A DNA stretch of 21,234 nt, from the NCBI GenBank assembly GCA_964638055.1, contig CAZWXF010000045.1, positions 1 to 21,234 on the forward strand, read 5' to 3'. Source of the stretch: Prado023 sp964638055. GTDB lineage: Bacteria > Actinomycetota > Actinomycetes > S36-B12 > CAIYMF01. Below the pieces are notes generated by a model. It did no database searches and was not told the origin of the DNA. It saw only the letters and a list, made by a program, of their open reading frames with translations. The position numbers and the translations under genes are program-made. Positions 15,839 to 21,234 of the stretch are shown here, one piece after another (within the stretch, counting starts at the first letter, position 1; every line of letters starts with the position of its first letter).

Positions 15839-16672
15839 GTGTCCAGCGAGATCAGGCAGTTGGGCTCGCGGGACTGGGTCCAGTTCCGTGCCCTGCTGGA
15901 TCTCGACCTCGTCGCCAGCTGCTTCATCGCCGCCCGGGTGGGCACAGGCCTGCCCAGCGCCGGGCTCGGCGGGCCGGTCCTGGGCTGGTTCCGCTCGGGC
16001 CGTCTGGAATCGGCGCTCGCCCTGGGAGCAAACCTCGTTCCGGTCGCGACGACTGCGCACTCCCGCGCCGCTCTCGCCGACCACGCCCGGCGCATGGGCC
16101 GGCGCTGCTCCTCGATCGTGGGACCGGCCGAGGAGGTCCTCGACCTCTGGCGACTCCTGGAGCCGGCGTGGGGCCCGGCCCGCGAGGTGCGCGCGGAGCA
16201 GCCGCTCATGGCCATCGATGAGCACCCGCGCCGGGCGCCGCACCCCGACCTGCGACCCCTGATCCCGGCCGAGCTGGACCTGCTCATGCCCGCCGCGGTG
16301 GCCATGTTCACCGAGGAGGTCGGCGTCTCCCCACTGTCCCACGGGGGCGGTCCGGCCTACCGGGCCCGTCTCACCGAGATCATCGAAGCCGGTCATGCTC
16401 TGGCGGTCGTGGACGCAGAGGGCATCGCGTTCAAGGCCGAGGTCGGCTCGGCCGCGGGAGGGGTGTGCCAGGTCCAGGGAGTATGGGTCGACCCCCGGCG
16501 GCGGGGCAAGGGGCTGGGAACGGCCGGGATGGCGGGGGTGGTCGCCCACGCCCGGGCGCACATCGCACCAGTGGTCAGCCTCTACGTGAACGACTACAAC
16601 GCCGCGGCCCTGGCAACGTACGCCGCTGTCGGCTTCCAGCGTGTGGGCACGTTCGCGACGGTGCTCTTCTGA
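15839..16672 (+). CDS. GNAT family N-acetyltransferase with N-terminal DUF4081-type domain
   Basis: A 277-residue probable acetyltransferase of unknown substrate. The N-terminal third (about 1-120) is the actinobacterial DUF4081-type domain, recognisable from LDLDLVASCFIAARV and the following GWFRSGRLES. The C-terminal part (about 135-277) is a GNAT fold: the acetyl-CoA pyrophosphate loop is RRGKGLGTAG at 221-230, preceded by the beta-4 strand QGVWVDP and followed by LYVNDYNAAALATYAAVGFQ (249-267), the usual beta-5/alpha-4 closing element. Start GTG at 15839-15841 has GGGAGG 8 nt upstream (15825-15830), so this gene is led and Shine-Dalgarno dependent, unlike its neighbours. It is a single gene, divergent from proS; the family is common near proS in actinobacteria, to my recollection. 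Confidence 0.88.
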   Translation: MSSEIRQLGSRDWVQFRALLDLDLVASCFIAARVGTGLPSAGLGGPVLGWFRSGRLESALALGANLVPVATTAHSRAALADHARRMGRRCSSIVGPAEEVLDLWRLLEPAWGPAREVRAEQPLMAIDEHPRRAPHPDLRPLIPAELDLLMPAAVAMFTEEVGVSPLSHGGGPAYRARLTEIIEAGHALAVVDAEGIAFKAEVGSAAGGVCQVQGVWVDPRRRGKGLGTAGMAGVVAHARAHIAPVVSLYVNDYNAAALATYAAVGFQRVGTFATVLF

Positions 16673-16770
16673 GATCTGCCCCGCCACATGGAGGGTGAGC
16701 CGGGCCCAAGCCGGGGCCGCGGGCCGGGGGCGGCGGGTGCCGATGAGGCGGCCGTCGACCGCAGCCGTGG

Positions 16771-16776
16771 CAGAAT
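16771..16776 (+). promoter_or_regulatory. Candidate -10 box of the 29-residue membrane peptide
   Basis: CAGAAT matches TANNNT except for the first base, and lies exactly 7 nt before the ATG at 16784, the same spacing as at mshC, SURF1 and proS. No -35 element is obvious. Confidence 0.4.
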
Positions 16777-16783
16777 GCCCGGC

Positions 16784-16873
16784 ATGGAGAAGATCCGGAA
16801 CAACATGCAGATCATCGCACTGGTCGTGCTGGCCGCTCTCCTGCTGCCCGTCGTCCTTCTCGTGTTCGTCTGA
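16784..16873 (+). CDS. Hypothetical 29-residue single-pass membrane peptide
   Basis: I do not recognise this peptide. It has a short basic N-terminus (MEKIRNNMQ) followed by about 20 hydrophobic residues ending LLVFV at the stop, so it would insert as a single membrane helix with little else. Evidence for coding: 25 of 28 codons after the start end in G or C, as expected for a real gene here; the hydrophobic stretch is uninterrupted; and a -10-like box is placed for a leaderless message. The frame extends open upstream to 16688, but those codons give a Gly/Pro/Arg-rich non-hydrophobic stretch. A second ATG at 16775 would add three residues. It stands between the GNAT gene (111 bp upstream) and convergent plsC. 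It might be a small membrane regulator or partner of a larger membrane complex, but no function can be inferred. Confidence 0.5.
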   Translation: MEKIRNNMQIIALVVLAALLLPVVLLVFV

Positions 16874-16934
16874 GCACTCTGCCCCGGGGTAACCGTCGTG
16901 CCTCGGGTAACGGTCGCTGCGACTTCCCGCCCTG

Positions 16935-16972
16935 CCCCCATGCTTCGGGGATGCCCCCATGTCTCGGGGATG
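16935..16972 (-). repeat. Two tandem 19-bp hairpin repeats just after plsC
   Basis: Positions 16935-16953 and 16954-16972 are two 19-bp units, CCCCCATG-nnn-CGGGGATG, differing only at the three central bases (ctt and tct). Each can fold through its CCCC and GGGG arms. A third, decayed unit (about 16973-16993) overlaps the last codons of plsC. They could act as tail-less terminators of the atp-plsC transcript and of the facing small gene. Confidence 0.55.
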
Positions 16973-16973
16973 A

Positions 16974-17729
16974 TCATGCCTTCGGGGACGATGACTTCGC
17001 GGCTGCCTTCGCGGCCCGAAGCTCGGCTTTGACATCCCTGGCATACCGGTCGACGTACGCCAGCCCGCCGGTCTCCAGCAGGGCGTCCCGGACCTGATCG
17101 GCCAGTGTCTGCGCGGGCGTGGCAGCCACGTCCAGCTCCAGCGGTCGGCTCACCGTGATGCGAATCCTCGTGCGCCGCAGCCCCCGGCGACGCTTGGCGT
17201 ACCTGGTCGTCACGGCGTGGACAGGCACGTCCGGGTTGGCCTGCAGCAGCGGGATGAGCACCCGCTTGTGCAGGCGGTGAAGGGTGTCGGGGTCCGGCGA
17301 GCGCGTGCCCTCGGGGTAGACGCCGATCTTCCCTCCCGTCGCGAGGGTGGCACGAGCGGCCTGCATCGCCCATTCGGTGGAGGCGTCGTCCCCCCGCCGC
17401 AGCGGGATCTGACCCATGACACGGAAGAAGACGCCCCCGGGGCCCTCGAAGGCCTCGATCTTCGTGAAGGCGCTGACTCGCCACCGGGTGCTCATCACGA
17501 CCGCGACCGGGTCCATCCCGGAGGTGTGGTTGCCGATGAGGATGGCGGCCCCCGGCGCCACATGGTCCAAGCCCACGATCTCCACGGCGAACGCGGCTCG
17601 CAGCAGGCGCAGAGCCATGATGGTCGGCCAGTAGGTGCGGGCCTGACCGGGCCGTCCGATCCGGACGCCCGGGTACAGCCCGTCTGCCTGCGCCAGCAAG
17701 GCGTCGAGGGAGCGAACCGGATCGGTCAC
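16974..17729 (-). CDS. 1-acyl-sn-glycerol-3-phosphate acyltransferase-like protein (PlsC family)
   Basis: A 251-residue membrane-associated glycerolipid acyltransferase. Family motifs are present: NHTSGMD at 67-73 (the catalytic HX4D, His68 and Asp73), FFRVMGQIPLRRGD (101-113) as the substrate-contact block with Arg, and YPEGTRS at 138-144 for phosphate binding; VPVHAV follows at 168-173. It probably acylates lysophosphatidic acid in phospholipid synthesis, but actinobacteria have several PlsC paralogues with differing substrates, so the symbol is withheld. The start is GTG at 17727-17729, preceded by TGGGGTG. It begins 26 nt after the atpC stop on the same strand and so is likely the last gene of the ATP synthase transcript. 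Its last codons (SSPKA) overlap a degenerate unit of the tandem hairpin repeat. Confidence 0.87.
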   Translation of the reverse strand: MTDPVRSLDALLAQADGLYPGVRIGRPGQARTYWPTIMALRLLRAAFAVEIVGLDHVAPGAAILIGNHTSGMDPVAVVMSTRWRVSAFTKIEAFEGPGGVFFRVMGQIPLRRGDDASTEWAMQAARATLATGGKIGVYPEGTRSPDPDTLHRLHKRVLIPLLQANPDVPVHAVTTRYAKRRRGLRRTRIRITVSRPLELDVAATPAQTLADQVRDALLETGGLAYVDRYARDVKAELRAAKAAAKSSSPKA

Positions 17730-17755
17730 ACGACACCCCAGGGAAGCCCCGTGCC

Positions 17756-18163
17756 TCAGCGGTGCATCGCGCGGGCCTCGACGCCCACTGCGGCCTTGAG
17801 ACGGCTGCGAGCACGCTGCTCGGCCTCCTTCTCCGCGCTGGACGCCGAGCCGTCAGCCATGATCCGCTCCAGGGCCCGCTTGGCCCGCTCCACGTCGATC
17901 TCGACGTCCAGCTCGGCGGTGGAGGCCAGGATCGTGACCCGGTCCTGCGACACCGAGAAGAAGCCGGTGTGCACGACCGCCCCGACGGTCTGGCCGTCCG
18001 TGGTCTCGATGCGCACCGGCCCGTCCACGAGCAGGGCGAGGACCGGCTCGTGACCGGCCATGATCCCGATGTCGCCCTCCGGCGTCCGGACGACCACGAT
18101 GCGTCCCTTGCCGCTCCAGACGGGGCGGTCGCTGGCGACCAGCGAGACGTCCAGCTCGGCCAT
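17756..18163 (-). CDS. atpC: ATP synthase F1 subunit epsilon
   Basis: A 135-residue subunit of the central stalk that couples the rotor to F1 and can inhibit ATP hydrolysis. The N-terminal beta-sandwich is clear: VSLVASDRPVWSGKG, then the conserved EGDIGIMAGHEPVLALL (about residues 29-45) and the VHTGFFSVSQDRVTILA block. The C-terminal helical hairpin (about 88-135) is charged and alanine-rich. ATG at 18161-18163 is preceded by GAGGTC, and only 4 nt separate it from the atpD stop, so translation is probably coupled. A longer frame in the same phase runs back into atpD and is not used. The length is usual for actinobacteria. Confidence 0.95.
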   Translation of the reverse strand: MAELDVSLVASDRPVWSGKGRIVVVRTPEGDIGIMAGHEPVLALLVDGPVRIETTDGQTVGAVVHTGFFSVSQDRVTILASTAELDVEIDVERAKRALERIMADGSASSAEKEAEQRARSRLKAAVGVEARAMHR

Positions 18164-18167
18164 GACC

Positions 18168-19613
18168 TCAGCTCCCGAGCTTGGCGGCGTTGCGCTCGAC
18201 GTCCTCGATGCCACCGCACATGAAGAAGGCCTGCTCCGGGATGTGGTCGTACTCGCCGTCGGCCAGGGCCTTGAACGAGGCGACCGTCTCCTCCACGGGC
18301 ACGAACGACCCGGGCTGACCGGTGAAGGCCTCCGCGACGAACATGTTCTGGCTGAGGAAGCGCTGGATCCGACGTGCCCGGTTGACCAGGATCTTGTCCT
18401 CCTCGGACAGCTCGTCGATGCCGAGGATCGCGATGATGTCCTGCAGGTCCTTGTACCGCTGCAGGATGCCCTTGACCCGCTGCGCCACGTCGTAGTGCTC
18501 GTGCCCGACGTACTGCGCGGCCAGAAGGCGCGAGCTCGAGTCCAGCGGGTCCACGGCCGGATAGATGCCCAGCTCGGAGATGGGCCGCGAGAGCGTCGTG
18601 GTCGCATCGAGGTGCGCGAACGTCGTGGCCGGCGCGGGGTCGGTCAGGTCGTCCGCGGGGACGTAGATGGCCTGCAGGGAGGTGATCGAGTGACCGCGCG
18701 TCGAGGTGATCCGCTCCTGCAGCTGACCCATCTCGTCGGCCAGTGTCGGCTGGTACCCCACGGCCGAGGGCATGCGGCCGAGCAGGGTCGACACCTCCGA
18801 GCCCGCCTGGGTGAACCGGAAGATGTTGTCGATGAAGAGCAGGACGTCCTGCTTCTGCACGTCGCGGAAGTACTCGGCCATCGTCAGCGCGGTCAGGGCG
18901 ACCCGCAGACGGGTGCCGGGCGGCTCGTCCATCTGCCCGAAGACCAGTGCGGTCTTGGTCAGGACGCCGGACTCGGTCATCTCCAGGAAGAGGTCGTTGC
19001 CCTCACGCGTGCGCTCGCCGACGCCGGCGAAGACCGAGACGCCGCCGAAGTTCTCGGCGACCCGGTAGATCATCTCCTGGATGAGGACGGTCTTGCCCAC
19101 GCCGGCTCCACCGAAGAGGCCGATCTTGCCGCCCTTGACATAGGGCGTCAGCAGGTCGATGACCTTGATGCCGGTGTTGAAGACCTCGGTCTTGGCCTCC
19201 AGCTGGTCGAACGGGGGCGGCTGACGGTGGATGCCCCAGCGCTCGGTGATCTGCAGGGACGACTCGGGCACGTCCAGCGGGATGCCCAGGGTGTTCCAGA
19301 CATGGCCCTTGGTGACGTCCCCCACGGGAACCGTGATCGCGTCGCCGGTGTCCTGGACCACAGCCCCGCGGACGAGGCCGTCGGTCGGCTGCATCGAGAT
19401 CGTCCGCACGACGCTGTCGCCCAGGTGCTGGGCGACCTCGAGGGTGAGGGTGCGATGGCCGCCTTCCTCCTCGCCGCTGCCGAAGTCGACATCGACGTGC
19501 AGGGCATTCATCAGCTCGGGCATCGCCGCGAGCGGGAACTCGACGTCGACGACCGGGCCTGTCACCCGGACGACGCGGCCCTGTCCCGGCTCGGTCTCAA
19601 CAGAGGCGGTCAT
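18168..19613 (-). CDS. atpD: ATP synthase F1 subunit beta (catalytic)
   Basis: A 481-residue catalytic subunit of the F1 hexamer, acting at the cytoplasmic face of the membrane. Motifs: P-loop GGAGVGKT at 168-175, GERTREGND with catalytic Glu200, Walker B VLLFID at 257-262, the IFRFTQAGSEVSTLLGRMPS block that follows, and the family signature as PAVDPLDSSS. ATG at 19611-19613 is chosen because GAGGAT lies about 8 nt upstream and the protein then begins with the usual short acidic tail before GRVVRVTGPVVDVEFP; 19 more in-frame codons upstream overlap the end of atpG and are not used. It lies 10 nt after atpG and 4 nt before atpC, all in one operon. Confidence 0.98.
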   Translation of the reverse strand: MTASVETEPGQGRVVRVTGPVVDVEFPLAAMPELMNALHVDVDFGSGEEEGGHRTLTLEVAQHLGDSVVRTISMQPTDGLVRGAVVQDTGDAITVPVGDVTKGHVWNTLGIPLDVPESSLQITERWGIHRQPPPFDQLEAKTEVFNTGIKVIDLLTPYVKGGKIGLFGGAGVGKTVLIQEMIYRVAENFGGVSVFAGVGERTREGNDLFLEMTESGVLTKTALVFGQMDEPPGTRLRVALTALTMAEYFRDVQKQDVLLFIDNIFRFTQAGSEVSTLLGRMPSAVGYQPTLADEMGQLQERITSTRGHSITSLQAIYVPADDLTDPAPATTFAHLDATTTLSRPISELGIYPAVDPLDSSSRLLAAQYVGHEHYDVAQRVKGILQRYKDLQDIIAILGIDELSEEDKILVNRARRIQRFLSQNMFVAEAFTGQPGSFVPVEETVASFKALADGEYDHIPEQAFFMCGGIEDVERNAAKLGS

Positions 19614-19623
19614 GTGACGATCC

Positions 19624-20556
19624 TCAACTTCCTGCTGTGGCGGAGGCAAGAGCGTCGGCACCACCGACAATCTCGGAAATCTCCTGGGTGATCTCGGACT
19701 GACGGGCCTGGTTGGCCTGCCGGGTGAGCAACTTGATGAGCTCCTCGGCGTTGTCGGTGGCGGACTTCATGGCTCGACGGCGAGCGGCGTGCTCCGAGGC
19801 CGCGGCGAGCAGGAGTGCGGTGTAGACGATGTTCTCCACGTAGCGGGGCAGGAGCGCATCGAGCACCGTCTGCGGATCGGGCTCGAACTCGTAGAGCGGG
19901 AGGCCACCGAGCTTGGGCGGCCCCCCGGGGCCGCTGGCCTCGGCGACCTCCTCCACCACCTCGATGGGCAGGATCCGGCGGATCCGCACTTCCTGCCTGG
20001 CCATGCTCAGGAAGTGGGTGTAGACGATGTGGATCTCGTCGACGCCGCGCTCGGTCTCGCTGTCGGAGAGGAACGACGCCAGCAGCCCGATCGCGATCTG
20101 GTTGGCGTCGTCCACCGAGGGCTGGTCGGAGAAGCCGACGTACTCGCCCTCAACGGGGCGATCACGGAACCGGTAGAAGTTCGCCGCCTTGCGTCCGACG
20201 AGGAAGTGGACGGGCTCGACCCCCTGCTCGCGCAGCAGCGCGTTGAGCCCCTCACCCTCGCGGATGATGTTGGACGAGTAGGCCCCCGCCATGCCGCGAT
20301 CGGCCGTGATGAGCAGCACGGCGGCCCGCTTGCGCTCGTCAGCCATGGACGTCAGCGGGTGCTTGGAGTCGGCCGACATCGAGACCGCCGCCGAGAGGGC
20401 GAGGATCAGCTCACGCGTGTACGGCAGCGCCGCGCTGACCCGCGCCTGTGCCTTGACGATGCGGGAGGAGGCGATCAGCTCCATCGCCTTGGTGATCTTC
20501 TTGGTCGCCTGGACGCTCTTGATGCGTCGCCGGTAGACCCGCAGCTGGGCGCCCAT
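19624..20556 (-). CDS. atpG: ATP synthase F1 subunit gamma
   Basis: The rotor shaft of F1, 310 residues and somewhat longer than the E. coli protein (287), as is common in actinobacteria. The N-terminal coiled-coil helix carries the conserved block RIKSVQATKKITKAMELIAS (about 11-30) followed by SRIVKAQ. The middle Rossmann-like part includes LLITADRGMAGAYSSNI (about 81-97). The C-terminal helix has the family motif SEHAARRRAMKSATDNAEELI (within about 258-278), ending in the segment that contacts beta (ARQSEITQEISEIVGGADAL). ATG at 20554-20556 lies 3 nt after the atpA stop codon. Translation of this gene is probably coupled to that of atpA. Confidence 0.97.
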   Translation of the reverse strand: MGAQLRVYRRRIKSVQATKKITKAMELIASSRIVKAQARVSAALPYTRELILALSAAVSMSADSKHPLTSMADERKRAAVLLITADRGMAGAYSSNIIREGEGLNALLREQGVEPVHFLVGRKAANFYRFRDRPVEGEYVGFSDQPSVDDANQIAIGLLASFLSDSETERGVDEIHIVYTHFLSMARQEVRIRRILPIEVVEEVAEASGPGGPPKLGGLPLYEFEPDPQTVLDALLPRYVENIVYTALLLAAASEHAARRRAMKSATDNAEELIKLLTRQANQARQSEITQEISEIVGGADALASATAGS

Positions 20557-20559
20557 GTG

Positions 20560-21234
20560 CTACTTCCGCACGACTCGGGTGATCTTCGTGAGCTCGACAT
20601 CCGATTCCGACACGGCCTCCACCGGCACGTCCTTGACCAGGATGTGCCCCTCGCTGGTGGTGAACTGCCGCTTGAACTCGGCCATTGCCGACTCGAGGCC
20701 CGCGACGGTGTCGTCGGAGAGCTCGGCGCTGTCCCGGATCACGTTGAGCAGGCCCGCGTCGTGGCGGCTCAGGTGCTCGATGAACTCGGCGTCGAACCGG
20801 CGGACGTCGTCGACCGGGACCTCGTCGAGCTTGCCCGTCGTGCCCGCCCACACCGAGACGACCTCGACCTCCAGGGGCAGCGGCTGGAACTGGGGCTGCT
20901 TGAGGATCTCGACGAGCCGGGTCCCGCGTTCCAGCTGGGCCTTGGACGCGGAGTCCAGGTCCGAGCCGAACGCGGCGAAGGCCTCCAGCTCGCGGAACTG
21001 GGCCAGGTCCAGGCGCAGGCGCCCGGCGACCTTGCGCATCGCCTTGGCCTGAGCCGAGCCGCCGACGCGCGACACCGAGATGCCGACGTTGATGGCCGGG
21101 CGCACGCCGGAGTTGAACAGGTCGGACTCCAGGAAGCACTGGCCGTCGGTGATCGAGATGACGTTGGTCGGGATGTAGGCCGAGACGTCGTTGGCCTTGG
21201 TCTCGATGATCGGCAGGCCGGTCATCGAACCGCC
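20560..21234 (-). CDS. atpA: ATP synthase F1 subunit alpha, C-terminal part (runs off the window)
   Basis: The last 224 residues of the alpha subunit; the gene starts beyond the right edge. Diagnostic blocks are IPTNVISITDGQCFLESDLF, then GVRPAINVGISVSRVGGSAQ, the latter containing the arginine finger (SVSRVGG) that reaches the beta active site. After these comes the helical C-terminal domain. The N-terminal domain and P-loop are outside the window. The TAG stop is at 20560-20562, 3 nt before atpG. The gene order alpha-gamma-beta-epsilon is the standard bacterial one, so delta, b, c and a are expected to the right. Confidence 0.97.
   Translation of the reverse strand, partial: GGSMTGLPIIETKANDVSAYIPTNVISITDGQCFLESDLFNSGVRPAINVGISVSRVGGSAQAKAMRKVAGRLRLDLAQFRELEAFAAFGSDLDSASKAQLERGTRLVEILKQPQFQPLPLEVEVVSVWAGTTGKLDEVPVDDVRRFDAEFIEHLSRHDAGLLNVIRDSAELSDDTVAGLESAMAEFKRQFTTSEGHILVKDVPVEAVSESDVELTKITRVVRK

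Noticed and set aside
15831..16262. Overlapping plus-strand ATG frame starting at 15831 before the GNAT gene
   Set aside because: It is out of frame with the recognisable GNAT protein. The GGGAGG site is 8 nt from the GTG at 15839 but immediately adjacent to this ATG, too close to serve it.
18060..19691. A 543-codon plus-strand open frame opposite atpD
   Set aside because: Antisense shadow of atpD, with no domain, ribosome binding site or promoter.
1..21234. tRNA or rRNA genes
   Set aside because: I looked for T-loop-like GGTTCRANTCC boxes paired with acceptor stems and for rRNA signatures on both strands and saw none. A covariance search would be decisive.

Overview
The window is a high-GC actinobacterial chromosome segment carrying ordinary housekeeping genes. 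The evidence for Actinomycetia is the mycothiol ligase gene mshC, a prolyl-tRNA synthetase of the long actinobacterial style, a GNAT protein with the N-terminal DUF4081-type domain, strongly G/C-biased third codon positions, frequent GTG starts, and several -10 boxes of the form TANNNT placed 7 nt upstream of a start codon (leaderless transcripts). The order is not decidable from sequence alone; Propionibacteriales or Micrococcales are plausible. A run of exactly 100 N (1359-1458) is a scaffold gap, so the source is a draft or metagenome assembly.

Layout, left to right. Positions 1-142 hold a short interspersed repeat. On the minus strand follow a site-2 protease with CBS domains (143-1255), then a repeat block containing the assembly gap, then a two-gene ABC system in which the ATPase (4167-4949) precedes an FtsX/MacB-type permease (1512-4046). 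A second repeat block separates these from a second minus-strand group, transcribed in the order mshC (11490-12734), pgi (9820-11445), metH (5962-9522), HAD phosphatase (5175-5837). This covers mycothiol synthesis, glucose-6-phosphate isomerisation and B12-dependent methionine synthesis. A third repeat block lies between divergent mshC and a plus-strand SURF1 gene (12979-13716). SURF1 converges on proS (13854-15671, minus), which diverges from a GNAT acetyltransferase (15839-16672, plus). After a 29-residue single-pass membrane peptide (16784-16873, plus) comes the tail of the ATP synthase operon, read leftwards: atpA (3' end only), atpG, atpD, atpC, followed 26 nt later by a PlsC-type acyltransferase.

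Themes. The atp genes are packed with 3-10 nt gaps and encode the F1 sector. SURF1 (haem-copper oxidase assembly) and ATP synthase point to aerobic respiration. Sulfur metabolism is represented by mshC and metH.

I found no phage, transposase, CRISPR, toxin-antitoxin or biosynthetic cluster, and nothing that I would call a new system. What merits a second look is non-coding or very small: a family of imperfectly palindromic GGTCTCGAC-RR-GCTCGACC repeats in four separate intergenic gaps, a set of leaderless promoters, a probably unannotated 29-aa membrane peptide, a doubtful 37-aa proline-rich reading frame with a strong ribosome binding site, and tandem hairpins just after plsC.
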